Assembly: GCF_052857255.1 (NCBI RefSeq) | Contig: NC_135504.1 | Span: 135,334,929 to 135,398,928, forward strand | Reading direction: 5' to 3' | Origin: Amblyomma americanum | Lineage: Eukaryota; Arthropoda; Arachnida; Ixodida; Ixodidae | DNA length: 64,000 nt | Shown: positions 1 through 11,600 of the stretch, in pieces | Position numbering within the stretch: the first letter of the stretch is position 1 | How the letters are laid out: the number at the start of each line of letters is the position of its first letter | Program-made: the position numbers and the translations under genes | The notes under the pieces: model-generated | The model's input: the letters and a program-made list of their open reading frames with translations, nothing else | Database searches by the model: none | Told to the model about the DNA's origin: nothing

Positions 1-21
1 CAGAAGGTTAGGGGGGGGGGC

Positions 22-123
22 ATAAATATTAAGAAGTTTGCCGGCAAAGGGTGGGTGCAGCTGGCAAAGGACAGGGTTAATTGGAGACACATGGGAGAGT
101 TCTTTTCCCTGCAGTGGGTGTAG
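22..123 (+). pseudogene. C-terminus of a LINE ORF2 (RTE-like?), 5'-truncated
   Basis: The + frame reads about 33 codons to a TAG stop at 121-123, with a tryptophan- and lysine-rich end (motifs FAGKGWVQLAKD and NWRHMGEFF). From memory this is the last segment of an endonuclease-reverse transcriptase ORF found in very many tick LINE copies. A run of ten G residues at 11-20 precedes it, and everything upstream lies outside the window. The stop is followed within 10 bases by a (GAT)n run, which fits a LINE 3' tail. The protein recognition is from memory; the clade (RTE-like) is uncertain. Confidence 0.55.
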
Positions 124-130
124 TAAAGCT

Positions 131-149
131 GATCATGATGATGATGATT
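131..149 (+). repeat. (GAT)n 3' tail of the LINE
   Basis: A short GAT/ATG trinucleotide run sits directly after the LINE stop codon, as expected for a LINE that ends in a simple repeat rather than poly(A). Confidence 0.6.
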
Positions 150-1593
150 GGAGTTTGATGCCGTGAAGAAGAAGGTGTCGTATCTTTGAAACGAAGAAAA
201 ACTCAATTTCTATAGACCTGGAGCGCGAAGCAGTACTTCTCTTTATGCGGCACGCTACCGAAGCTCAGCGCACGAGGAGCGCCGCAAGTATGGCGTAAGC
301 GAAGCGCCCATTGGTGTCGTGTCGTAATGAATGCAGCGCCCAGTTCGAAGTCCGTGTGCTAACTTTTCTCGCTAGAAAGCCCCGGGGCTCAGCTTAGACC
401 GCGGCTGGCATTATCGACTGCTTCGTCGCTCGGAGTAAGAAAGAATTATACGTGCAGAGCACCGTCTATAACGGTGCCACTGAAAGCCACCTAGCGGCCA
501 CCCTAGAAAACAAAAACGGGACACTTTTCCCGGCTTCCCAATTGCTGCAGCAAGCACGGCTGAAGTTCGCACGTGTGATTTGCCTTTTGCGCGCGTGCGT
601 GAAGATTATTGCTGCGGATACAGCTTCCGAAAAGGAAGTGAACTGTTTGAAAGTGAACATGTGTTCGACGTCGCAGCTGTATAGGACGACCCGATCCGCA
701 TTCATGCAAAATGCTTGCCGCCAAAATGTGTTACAAAGCCCTGCTACGACGTGGAGCTGATCGTGAGTACATCGCTTCATTTAAATCTGTGTCTACGCTT
801 AAGCGATGTGTTTGGAGAAGTACCGCATAGGTGCACTTAATTTTTCTGGGTTGTACAACTGGTGCCTGCCTCGCACGCCCGATTGAGCGGACAGCATAAA
901 GCCGCGCGCGGCAAGCGCTTTGGCGTCACGCTTGTAAACAGGCACGTGCTGAATGCTGATCGGCAGTGATCGTCACCGCCTTTATTAAATTCGCCAAGGC
1001 TGCGTTGTGTCGTTCAATTAGCGATAGAGCGCCATTTGTAGCTACAATTATGTTTTATCTGGCGCTTGTTTTTGCAGAGGCCGCCTCCCTGGAATCTCTC
1101 TCGTCTGGATCTGCGTTCCGAGAGTAGTAAAATTTTATATTGTGGGTTTCAAAGACCCGAAGTGACGCACGGGCTAAGAGGGATGCTGTAATGCAGCTCT
1201 CTGGATTAAGTGCCTGACCGCCGAGCCACCGCGGTGGGTAAAAAGCGCGCACTTGACGGTTGCGGCATGAACATATACTTTTATGCTCAAAACTCAAGTC
1301 AGCATGGTAGATCGTTTTTTTTTTCCAAGAAGTACCTCCTTGCGTCGTCTGGTTCTGTCTCCCAAAGCTCGCTGCTCACCTCGCTTCTTTGTTCTGCCTA
1401 CGCGCGTAGTTCATATCACAAGCCGAGCTTGATCTTAAGAAAAAGAATGCTTCATTGCATCAAGTAGTTGTTATTGACCAACTCAATCTGCTTACAAAGC
1501 GATTGTTTACTTCTGTGTAATAAGAGCCAATACTCTAAGTTACCATGCTTTAAATCAAATTTAGCTTAAAATGTTTTTTTTTAATTATTGGCA
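150..1593. other. No recognised gene; upstream part of the YqaJ-type gene or flank
   Basis: Several short frames are open on both strands (for example 452-760 +), but none resembles a known family and they overlap one another on opposite strands. A good splice-donor-like GTGAGT lies near 764-769 after an ATG-led stretch (from ~728), and a strong acceptor lies at 1593, so part of this may be exon 1 and intron 1 of the gene at 1594. I cannot place a first exon or a terminal inverted repeat. Confidence 0.3.
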
Positions 1594-2740
1594 GGTTCCA
1601 GAGCTTGCCCTCGAAGATGCAGTGTGCACCTACAAGTCAGAGAATGGAGGCCGCTGCGAGCATATAGCAGCAGTTGTGCACTACGTGAATTGCACGCAAA
1701 ACAAGTCGTGTACACGTGGCTCAAGAAACGGGTGCAAGACATCTGTAAAACGTCTGGGCATTTATAAAAAAGGAACTTGCCTAGACAGCTTCCTTGGACG
1801 AGCAGTGGAGCAAGTTCCTTTGCCACTAACTGCTCCACCTGCTCAGGATGCAAGGGCAGTTGCTACACTGCTTGATGGACTGTGGGGCGAAGAGTGCTTA
1901 CTGGTTACAGCAATTGGCGACGAGCTCATTGTGGGAATGAGCGCAGAACCTGATGAACAAGAGGAAGCCTTTTCTCCGACACGAAAAGTCACTCGAGGCA
2001 ATATGCGCACTTCAGCACTGCACCGTTGTAGTCAACCATGGAGCAACAAGGAAAGCGAAATTGAATTTTACATGGGGCATGTAATGGCAACGCTGGAAGA
2101 AATTGCAGATATAGAAATGAAAGCACGAGAACCTAAACGGGATGTGAGCTTCTCGAGAAATATGCACGCCATTCGCATTTCTGCAAGCAAGGCACACACT
2201 ATTCAGAGGTCCAGGCGGCAACCTGTTGTAGTGGCTGAAAGCCTTTTGAAGAGAAAAGTTTTTTGGTCACCAGCTACAGTCTACAGTGTTGCTTTAAAAG
2301 CGGAAGCAGTGACAACGTTTGGCAATGAGGTTAGGGCAGAGGCTCTCAAGTGCGGTCTGTCTTTGATGTTGAAGCTGCCATGGCTCTGCTGCACACTTGA
2401 TTGAATTGTCAGGAAAGAATCAAAGGAATTCTTGCTCGAAGGGAAATGCCCTTTTACACGCAGAAATCAATCGATTGTGAATTTTGAGAACAAGGTTTGC
2501 AATGAGCCATGCTTGCTGTTCAGTGGTACAATGCTGTTACTGAAGAAAACGCACATGTCTTTTACCCACGTTCAGGTGTCACTCAGTGTGGTGGGCCTTG
2601 AACTATGTTATTTCTATGTGTATTCTAATAATCAGTAAATCACCGTGAGGGTTCCTGAGGACAAATACTTTCTGTGCGAATATAACCCCAGTCTGGAGAA
2701 ATTCTATTTCTCACAGTTGTTTCCCGCTTTATCAAGGGCA
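1594..2740 (+). pseudogene. SWIM zinc finger plus YqaJ-like nuclease gene of a DNA transposon, frameshifted
   Basis: The exon opens after a pyrimidine-rich stretch ending TTATTGGCAG, so the upstream ATG at 1571 is probably intron read-through. Early in the exon is a SWIM-like motif: Cys (1625-1627), then Cys-Glu-His (1655-1663). The usual C-x-C first pair has Tyr for its second Cys. A YqaJ-like start (ISASKAHTI) follows near 2180. The frame stops at 2404, but similarity continues in other frames. LLEGKCPF at 2432-2455 matches the Glu-x-Lys step of the YqaJ/PD-(D/E)XK fold. GLELCYFYVYS follows near 2595, an in-frame stop at 2636-2638, then VRVPEDKYFL and LEKFYFSQLFP. At least two frameshifts and one nonsense codon make it inactive. 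The same pairing with a transposase is known for ISL2EU elements (from memory). Function is inferred from motifs only. Confidence 0.6.
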
Positions 2741-2794
2741 GCAAGCTCTGAGGCATGTAAATTTGGACACAACAGCGTGCTTAGTATTGAAGGT

Positions 2795-2819
2795 TTTATT
2801 ATCACCTTTTTAAAATAAA
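2795..2819. terminator. Overlapping poly(A) signals for two convergent genes
   Basis: AATAAA on the + strand lies at 2814-2819, just past the YqaJ-type gene. Its mirror TTTATT, which is AATAAA on the - strand, lies at 2795-2800, beyond the end of the transposase frame. The two signals are 13 bases apart and face each other, as in a compact two-gene element with tail-to-tail genes. Confidence 0.45.
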
Positions 2820-2989
2820 CAAGTTATCACAGTTCACATCAATGATTTCGTTTTTTTAGAAACATGAGAAATATTACGTTCACTCTTTTTTTACAACATG
2901 ATACATGCACCGGATCGATGGGCCATAAATTTGCCATCTATAGCTGCTTTTTTGGTTTAATAACTGGCTTCTGAAGATTTGTGAGCCCA

Positions 2990-3592
2990 TCACACATGTC
3001 TATTATTTTTTGCGCCATGCAGAACCAAATCTGCTGAGAGTTTCTCAGAAAGTATGCGGTAAATCATGATTTGTTGGATACATCGTTCAACATGTATCAT
3101 AGCAGTCGCTACCTTGTAAGTTTCGAAAACCTCTTCTCTAGTGAACGGCTCATTAGGACGGGCAAACAGTGGCATCTGAAATTTAACACCACGGTCTGCC
3201 AACTGACTTCTTAATTGGGGAAACCCGGCCCTTGTCTGCCAAGACAATGTCACCTGGATTAAAAAGATGTAAAATTCCGCTATCTGTTGCTATTAAGGAA
3301 TCAGTGGCACGGCCACCATAAGTTCTGGAGAGAAAGCTAATTATTACACTTGGTGTGATGCCAACAAGAAACTACAGCGCATTGCTGCCTTTGTAACTAG
3401 AGAACATAAGTACTTTCGTATGCACTGTAGCTGGTGCAGAGCAAGGGACCTCAGTACAATCAATGATGACGCGTCACTGGCTGTAGTGTGGCTTGAAGCA
3501 TTCTGGCATCATTAGTTGATTCGTTGACTGTGACGGCCAACATAGGATGGGTCGCATTTTCTGGAGCAGAAAGTTCAGGACGGGAAAGAAAT
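2990..3592 (-). pseudogene. DDE_Tnp_4-type transposase catalytic exon, decayed
   Basis: Read on -, the segment begins near 3592 with a helical stretch ending in WPSQ (3528-3550). MPECFKPHYSQ follows, then a stop where Trp is usual, then IIDCTEV (~3460, first catalytic Asp). Next come YKGSNAL, a second in-frame stop (~3372), YGGRATDS and VLADKG (~3245, second Asp). A frameshift follows, and then IHVERCIQQI (HVER at 3083-3094, third acidic residue). The order and spacing match the DDE_Tnp_4 endonuclease family. Two nonsense codons and one frameshift show it is dead. Together with the THAP exons at 6522-7543 on the same strand it forms one intron-containing transposase gene. Confidence 0.72.
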
Positions 3593-6521
3593 GACGGGCA
3601 CATGCTGTTCAATGAACACTAAAAACGACTGCTAGAGCTGAGTAAGTTTAACTTAATTTTCATTAAAACCATTAACAGCTTGTTTGAAGTGTTCGCAACT
3701 TCAGCATGTCGTTGAACATTCAAAGAAGGAAGAAGAATAATTTGCAGCTTGTTGAACACTGGAACAGAGACGAGAGCAATAGAAGTCAGAACTTCTACCC
3801 CTTTTTGGAGCTTACAAGCTGCCACATTCTAGTCCCAAGAAAAACGCGAAGAAGGCACTGAGTCAATTACATTCATTGGGCCGCGGGCCGAGTCTCTCAT
3901 TTCCAAAGATATTCCCGATGCTGCATCCGTGCAGCTTATCTTTCAAGGGAGCACAGCCTGTTAGAAACAGATGCAGTTTATTTTTCAGTACTACTTGCAT
4001 GCATGTTCCGAATACCAAGAGCAGAAAAATAATAAAAAGGAAGCACCAGTTCTTGCGAGAAATCAGCAATTAAACAGGACTTGCTTTTAGAACCATAGGA
4101 CAAAGGACAGCGAAAGATGGGAAAAAGAGACATAAGAATTTAACAAATTAATTTGATTTTGCTTACCAGCTGTAGTACCATGCACTCCAGTGGCACATGG
4201 AAATGAAGCTACAAACATGCTATCACAGTGTCAACGAAGCTGTTGGTTGTTCGATTTCTTCCTTATGTATGCCCTTTTGTCGATGCACTGTGGGCACGGC
4301 AGGGAGAGGAAAAGCATCAAGCACACTAGTTGTGGTGGCAGATAAGTGGCACTTACTTGGGTCTCGGCATCGCATCCTGTCATACAGCATAAAAAATATT
4401 TGTCAAGTCAGTGCCTGAGGTCTATGTGCAAGAGTCTGTATTTCCACCTGCACAAATATACGAGCGCAATGTAAGCTGCTACACAATGATACCCTTTCTG
4501 CTTCATGTAGTCAAAAGTGCAATGCAATGAAACCAAGCTTCATATTGGAAAAATAAGCTGCAAAGAGAAAAGGCCAGGCTAATGTGGAAGTTACAAAACC
4601 TTACACAGCCCCGCACAAGCCGCCTGACACCCTTACGTTTACGAGCTCCATTCTGCTCTGGCCTGTCCTAGCTGCCTTGAACCCTACACAAACCTTCAAA
4701 GCAGCCTGAAAACTGAGAAATATTGATACATAATTATTATTGTTATGATCAGCATGGGCTAGGCACTTCTCTTGAGGCAGGAATGCCAAATAATATTTAA
4801 ATGGTAGATATAGGCAGCATGCCTTCTTTTTTTAATTTGGTGAGTACAAAAGATTGTTCTGTAACTGTTGGAGCAGTGATACATACAGTCTTCTTTGTGA
4901 GATCCAAACAACCGCGTGCAGAGAGTTCTTCCTCGGGAAGTTCTGCAGGAGCCGGATCACTCGTTCTAAGCAGCTCACTTGAGCGCAACCTGCAGTTGGC
5001 ACATTGACTTCAAGGTGTAGATGCCACTTGCCAAAGTTCTATATAAGCAAGCAACTGGTTATCCATGACCAACCTGTAAATTTAGCATGCCCTTAAGCAC
5101 ACTTGGAGAATTTTAAGTGTCTACTTCTATCTGTCCCAGAAATGAGCGACAACTTAGGCAATGTTTGTTGAAGCAGCCGTTAATTTGCCACCCCCCAAGG
5201 AATATTTTCAACCGTACTAAAACAAAAAATTAGGCGAAAAATGGCCGATAAAATAGATAAAAAAACACTGGCCCAGATTAAAAGATGTACGGGTCTACAT
5301 GCTATACCAGCAAACATGTGCATACCAGGAAAATATCGTGGCATGTGGAACAGACAAAAATTTGTCACAGCAGTGTGTTATGACCAAAACACTTGGTATC
5401 GATGCCACTTGAGTGCGCAGGTTTTTTGGTTTTAGCTCGCCAGCCTGAGGAGTAGACAGCACAGCAATTGTGTCATGAATGAATCTTTCATGTTTCTTCG
5501 TACGCCTAACATTTCACGCTAGTGTACTGCAACTGCGCTGCGTAAGGACGATTACATTATCTGCATGGCTTCTCTAGAACAATACGCAGCATTGAACATG
5601 TTTGTTTAAACTGTGTGCGTGAACACTGTAAAAAATCAGAAACTAAAGTATAGACAGCATAAACACCCTTATCCTTTTTGTACGTCCCACTTCAAGTTAA
5701 TGTACATTTAGCTGTCTGTAAACCACACAATGAAAAAAGGGCACACAGCATATCTAACATTACGTCGCGCATCAGTGACAGCTGGAGGAGGAGGAAGAAG
5801 CACTGTTTGTTTCATGTGTTTTGCGGCAAGAGTTCACAATTATGGCAACTGTACGAAAATACTGCAAATATTCACTATGAAGCAGCTCACGTTATAAAGA
5901 ATACCTTTGGTTTTTGTTCGTAGCAACTCATTTTCTTGACAGATTTCTTAAATTTCAAAACGGTGTTTAAACTCTGCACGAGAAAAGTGTCTTTTCTGGC
6001 TTCATTAGTGCTGTCTTTTGTAAACAGGGTTTTATTATGATTCTTTTTAAGTTTTCAGCTCTTCTGAAATGACCGAAAAGGGAGTGGCTATTCATTCATA
6101 TAATTTGTTTAAAGTTGAATGTCTTTTCTGTGTACTGATTTTTTTCCTGGCTGTTGGTTTGGTATTTAGAGATATCAGACTGATATAAACAGCTCAAAAT
6201 AGGCCAATTAGAAATTTATAAACCATAATGAGTAGAGTCATGGCAGTAGGCGCACAGCATTCAATGACACAACAAATGCAAAACAGCTGAGTATAAACTT
6301 GAGACCCTACCAATCTGATTGGTTATTTCTTTATGTGTCAGCTGTGACTCAATAAGCTTAAAATCAGAATTTTGTACACACTGTATCAGATAAAAGGCTA
6401 GCATCACAGCAATTTTGCCCCACCTGGCATCATGTGAGAAGTATCATAACATTATGCCATGTAACTACCTGTCGCGTTATCTGGGTTTAAACAAAAAGCA
6501 GCAAAGCAATCAGAAAGAGAG
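3593..6521 (-). other. Introns and unassigned middle part of the THAP-DDE transposase gene
   Basis: Between the DDE exon and the THAP exons, no long frame is convincing. A frame at 4797-4988 (-) opens after an acceptor-like ...CTGCAG and reads 63 codons without a stop. A perfect donor GTAAGT on - lies near 4355-4360 behind a possible short exon. AT content is higher here than in the exons, which fits introns. Exon limits cannot be fixed without transcripts. Confidence 0.3.
4797..4988 (-). pseudogene. Possible internal exon of the transposase gene
   Basis: Sixty-three codons are open, rich in Glu, Leu and Ser, and preceded on - by a CAACTGCAG acceptor-like site. It lies where the linker between THAP and the DDE core would be. 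I recognise no domain; the call rests on position and splice-like context only. Confidence 0.22.
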
Positions 6522-6690
6522 TTACCTTTGATTCCTCTCACATGACCGTGGATTCGAGGATCTGTAAGCAGTTGTAAATACTGTAGGTAGATATGATGGG
6601 CTCCTCCGGTCAATTGGTTTTTCGCCATTCACAGAATTCTGCCTGCAGTCTGCTGTTTTTGGTAGGCTCCAAGGGCTCCCATCTGCTAAA
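6522..6690 (-). pseudogene. THAP zinc finger, second half (exon 2 of the transposase)
   Basis: On -, after an acceptor-like TTTAG/GCAG, the frame carries a Trp-x-x-Pro step, then DCRQNSVNGEKP and SPSYLPTVF. THAP domains have W..P followed by C-x-x-H-F and end near a Pro-Ser-x-x-Pro stretch. Here the Cys is present, but the His is Asn and the following Phe is Ser. Those substitutions would break the C2CH zinc site. It complements the exon at 7385-7543. Confidence 0.6.
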
Positions 6691-7384
6691 CTCGCAAGGT
6701 AATGAAAGCAAACATACGGCAACAATTATGCTGCAAGAAGTGTTACTCAAAAATAAATCCAGGCTAAAAGATTTTTAAAACTTCCCACAAACTTACAACC
6801 AGCTGCTTTCCAATTACTTACATACCAATGCGAAGATAAAGCAAGACGACCTGAAGTAAAAGCCACAATCATCACATATTTTCCTCGTCAGAATCAAACC
6901 ATCACAACGCTGTTACAGGCGCGCGAACAAGTCGACTTCATGGCAGCTAGAAACCGCAATATTTACGCAAATAAACGGAACGAATGATATTCCGTAACAA
7001 GGCGAAAATTTTAGCCACCTGTGCAAAATCTAGAGCGAGTAGCATACGCATGCAGTAGCAACGCTTCACAGCTCAATTGCGCGTAGCTAAACACGTAGCA
7101 ACATAATGAAATCAGAAACAATCCAAAGCCACGCGTGAAACATGATGCTATCCGTGCTGCGTTCGCTTTGACAAACAGCGCCGTGCACAAGAACCGCCAT
7201 TAGCTATCTGTTGAGCCAACTGAAAAGGGAGCAACTTTCTTTCGCATACTATGAAAGCAGCAGTCAAAATGAACGAACGATGCTTGACAGGGCATAGTAG
7301 GACCATTAATATTTCATAGCAGCACCATAAAACCGCTGCAGTACATATTACAAAAGCAACGAGACGAGAGTAGCTAGCACACTT

Positions 7385-7543
7385 TTCTCTCCGGATGGCA
7401 ACGATCCATTCTCTTCTTCGCTCCCGTTCGTAAAGGCGGCTAGAAAACTTGTAGAAACGTGTTCCCGGGGAGCTTTTGTAGCTGTTCGAGAACCCCTCTA
7501 CACAACAGTTGTGCCCCTCTACACAACAGTTGTGTTTAGACAC
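7385..7543 (-). pseudogene. THAP zinc finger, first half (exon 1 of the transposase)
   Basis: Starting from an ATG at 7541-7543, the frame reads CCVEG, then SNSYKSSPGTRFYKF, RLYERERRREW and IVAIRREK. This is the N-terminal half of a THAP domain, a C2CH DNA-binding finger used by P-element- and Harbinger-like transposases. The second Cys is Phe in the copy next to the domain. A 21-bp tandem duplication (7493-7534) repeats HNCCVEG at the start. The frame runs on to 7148, but family similarity ends near AIRREK, next to a GT donor. Confidence 0.6.
7493..7534. repeat. 21-bp perfect tandem duplication in the THAP exon
   Basis: CCCCTCTACACAACAGTTGTG occurs twice in a row (7493-7513 and 7514-7534), inserting seven residues before the THAP core without shifting the frame. 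Confidence 0.9.
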
Positions 7544-7559
7544 TATACATGCCCTAAGT

Positions 7560-8403
7560 GAAGTACATAAACCGAGCGATCGCGGTTTTCATGCGCCACA
7601 ATCTTCAACAGCGTAGGCACCCAAGGAGAATGGGTGCCGGAAGACCCGCCTGCGTTCCATGGCGCCGACGATAGCGGCGCAATCTCCGGCCAAGGCGGCT
7701 TCTTGACGCTCTTTGTCGTAGGGATCGCTAGAAGCAGCCCGGCGCCTCTAATGTTCTGTGGAAGAACTCGTCCCGGTGACCGGTTCTGTCTCCACGCCTG
7801 CGGGGTCTAGGCGGCGAGCGCTGGCCTATGAGCGAGCGGTAAGTCGCGCGGTATGACGACGCAGCCAAACCTAAGCAGAGCCTTCAGTTAGGGTTCAATG
7901 TGAAGCGTCATTTGACCTTCAGCTCTGCTTGCGAGAAGCGGATATTTTCGTTTTAAACCTATCAATCTCGGAGAATAGCAGACAAACTTCAAGAACTCGG
8001 ACGACGGTTCGTTCGAGGGGGCTGAAGCCCCGTGTAAGGAAGCAAAGGCAGCTCGAAGCAACCAATATAATGGGAGAAAGTATCTGTCGTCGTAATTCAG
8101 TGAGTTCGTGCTGTGAAATTCTCAGTTGCGTTCAGAAAGTTTCATGACAAATGATGCGCCAACTGTTCTGTTTGTACGCGGCTGTAAGAATCATCCGGTG
8201 AAAACAACACTTGCGGGAACAATAAAAACGAGATGATGAGCTAAATATTGAACGGCTACACACCGATCCGCCTGCACTACACTGCGGATGGATCCGAAGT
8301 CTCTGCACTTCGCTACTTCATGTCTTCGTAGCCTGCGCGCAAGTCTGCAGCATTTCAACTAGAAACGATTGCTAAACTAGCTGCAAAATATAATCGATGC
8401 TTA
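7560..8403. other. No recognised gene
   Basis: GC-rich sequence from about 7610 to 7920, then AT-richer. Short frames on both strands match nothing I know. The right end of the THAP-DDE transposon is expected somewhere here, but no terminal repeat could be matched by eye to the left side. Confidence 0.3.
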
Positions 8404-8576
8404 TGTCAAGGCGTTTATTCGAAGCACAGGTCGGTTGGTCTTGGTTGACCGGCGACACGACGGGCACACTCACAGTCGTCGTTCGAAAAAACCCAGCTGC
8501 ACTTCGTCTGCTTCTTCGTTGTCCCGCTTGAACTCGTCCGCTTCTTCGCTGCGCTGCGCCTGTCGGTCCCATTACA
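8404..8576 (-). repeat. 3' LTR (173 bp)
   Basis: Second LTR, almost identical to 13324-13496. AATAAA on - lies at 8414-8419. The flanking CTTA at 8400-8403 is the target duplication. Confidence 0.92.
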
Positions 8577-8580
8577 ATTA

Positions 8581-8590
8581 CTCTCCCTCC
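8581..8590 (-). promoter_or_regulatory. Polypurine tract
   Basis: GGAGGGAGAG on -, four bases upstream of the 3' LTR, in the position where plus-strand DNA synthesis is primed. Confidence 0.6.
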
Positions 8591-8613
8591 GAAAAAGGAG
8601 CCATCCTGGCGAC

Positions 8614-11600
8614 TTACGGAAAGGAGAGGATGGGCGGGTCATAGTAAGGCTTGAGGCGCTCAACGTGCACAGTTTCGCGCCCCCGGCGACGGTGGTCCGA
8701 AGAGGGAACGAGCGGCTCAACGATATAAGTCACCGGAGAAGTTTGGTTGACAACCCGGTAAGGTCCGTGAAAGCGAGACAGTAGTTTCGTGGCGAGGCCG
8801 GGAGTGGAGGAAGGCACCCAGAGCCAAACGAGGGCGCCAGATGGGTATGACGCTGGAGGGTCCGGGGAATCCCGACGGTGCTTCTGATCCCATTGTTGCT
8901 GTGTGGTGAAAGAGCGGGCAAGTTGCCGGCATTCTTCGGCGTACAGGTGAGCTTCGGAGAGTAAGGTGGTCTCTGAAGGGTCAGGGTGATAAGGAAGGAT
9001 GGAGTCCATGGTGGATGTAGGCTCCCGGCCATATAAGAGGAAGAAAGGAGAAAACCCCGTTGTTGTCTGAGTAGCTGTGTTATACGCGTACGTGACGAAC
9101 GGGAGCACTTGATCTCAGTTGGAGTGGGCGGTGTCAACGTACATGGCGAGCATGTCACTCAGAGTGCGGTTGAACCGCTCAGTCATGCCGTTGGTCTGGG
9201 GGTGATAGGCGCTGGTGTAGCGATGGACGATTTGGCATTGCTTGAGCAGGGCCTCGACGGCGTCCGAGAGAAAAACACGGCCGCTGTCACTTAGAAGTTC
9301 TTTCGGGGCGCCGTGACGAAGAACAAGACTTTGTAGAATGAAGTGAGCGACATCGTTTGCGGTAGCAGATTTGAGAGCCGACGTTTCGATGTAACGGGTG
9401 AGATGGTCAACGGCAACGATGATCCACCGATTATTAGCCGAAGTAGTTGGAAGCGGGCCATAAAGATCAATGCCGACGCGGTCAAAGGGACGGCCAGGGC
9501 AAGGTAACGGCTGCAAAGGAGCGGCGGCGGAGTGGGGAGGTTTTTTGCGACGTTGGCAGGCGGTGCATGACCGAATGTGCTGACGTATGTAGCGGTACAT
9601 ACCTCGCCAGTAGAAGCGCTGACGAAGGCGAGCATATGTTTTCAGTACACCGGCGTGGCCGCATTGTGGAGCGGCGTGAAAAGAGGCACAGATTGTAGCA
9701 CGGAGGTGTCGAGGGATGACCAACAGCCACTTCCGGCCGTCGGGGAGGTAATTACGGCGGTATAAGAGGCCATCACGAACGGCGAAGTGGTGGGCTTGGC
9801 GGCGAAGGGTCCGGGTCGAATGATGCGGCGAGGGAGTGTTCAGGAAGTTTAGCAGCGAGGTGATCCAAGGATCCTTCAGTTGTTCGGAGAGCATATCAGG
9901 GATGTTGAACGAAGAGAATTCGTAGGCACAGACGAGGGCAGAGGTTGACTCGCATGGGAGTGGTGAACGAGAAAGGGCGTCGGCGTCCGAGTGCTTGCGG
10001 CCGGAGCGATAAATGACGTGTATATCAAACTCCTGGAGACGTAAAGCCCAGCGGGCGAGTCGGCCAGAAGGATCTTTGAGGGAGGATAGCCAGCATAGGG
10101 CGTGGTGGTCTGTGACGACATAGAAGGGCCGGCCGTAAATGTAAGGGCGGAACTTGGTAATTGCCCAAATGATGGCGAGACATTCTTTTTCTGTGACAGA
10201 ATAGTTTGATTCTGCCTTGGTGAGGGCGCGGCTGGCGTAAGCGACGACGTATTCCGGATACCCAGGCTTTCGCTGGGCAAGAACTGCGCCCAAGCCCACG
10301 CCGCTCGCGTCAGTGTGAACTTCTGTCGGACAGGCGGGATCAAAATGGCGAAGGATGGGGGGAGAGACCAGCAGGCGGCGTAAAGTGCTGAACGCGGTAT
10401 CGCAGGCGGGGGACCAAGACGAAAGGTTCGGGCTGCCGGCAAGAAGCTGCGTTAAAGGGGCGATGATACTGGCGAAATTTCAGATGAAGCGGCGAAAATA
10501 TGAGCATAAGCCTATAAAACTGCGAAGTTCTTTTAAGGTGGTTGGTTTGGGGAAGTCAGCGACGGCGCGAAGTTTCGCAGTGTCAGGAAGAACGCCGTCT
10601 TTGGAGATGACATGGCCTAATATTGTGAGCTGCGTTGCACCGAAGTAACATTTTTTCAAGTTTAGTTGGAGGCCGGCGTCAGTAAGGCTAGTGAGTACGC
10701 GCTGAAGGCGGTGCAGATGGGAAGGAAAATCTTTGGAAAAAACGACAATGTCATCTAGGTAACACAGACAAGTTTTCCATTTGAGGCCACTGAGAATAGT
10801 GTCCATCATCCTTTCGAATGTGGCTGGAGCATTGCAGAGGCCGAATGGCATCACATTGAACTCATACAAGCCGTCTGGGGTGACGAAAGCGGTTTTCGGC
10901 CTGTCGTTCGCTGCCATCGGGACCTGCCAGTAGCCGGAGCGTAAGTCGAGGGATGAAAAATACTCCGCTCCCTGCAAGCAATCCAGTGCGTCGTAGATTC
11001 GGGGTAGAGGATAAACATCCTTGCGTGTGATCTTGTTGAGACGGCGGTAGTCCACACAGAATCTGATGGAGCCATCTTTTTTCGTCACCAAGACAACAGG
11101 AGAGGCCCAAGGGCTGTGAGAAGGCCGTATTACGCCGCGCCGAAGCATGTCGTCAACATTGGCACGGATGACGCGGCGCTCGCTCGGCGAGACTCGGTAC
11201 GGTCGCTGACGCAAGGGAGCGTGGGTACCAGTGTCAATTGTGTGAGAGACGGCCAATGCGCGCCCCAAGGAGGGCTGGGAAAGGTCGAAAGAGTTGCGGA
11301 AGCGGCAGAGAAGTTCCAAGATTTGGTCACGGTAAGCGGACGGAAGGTCGGGAGCGATGTTACGACGAAAGACGTCGATGGAAACCGGATCGGGCGCTGT
11401 CGCACAACAGGCTAAGGCAGTAACTGGGGAACAGGCACGGGTATCGGAGAACTCGGAAGCAAGAGCAGGGTCCAGTTCTTCAATAGAGCCGAGGCATTCG
11501 CCGCGAAGAACAAACGACGGGCAAGAAAATGGGTTGGTGACATAGATGGCGCAGTGGCCATCGGAAATCGAGACAACGGCGAATGGAATGAGGAGGCGCT

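Noticed and set aside
1581..1853. A - strand gene opposite the SWIM/YqaJ exon
   Set aside because: It is the complement of a better-supported coding exon.
8372..8720. Small frames in and beside the 3' LTR as genes
   Set aside because: They are LTR and pol-end sequence, and the same frames appear at the other LTR.
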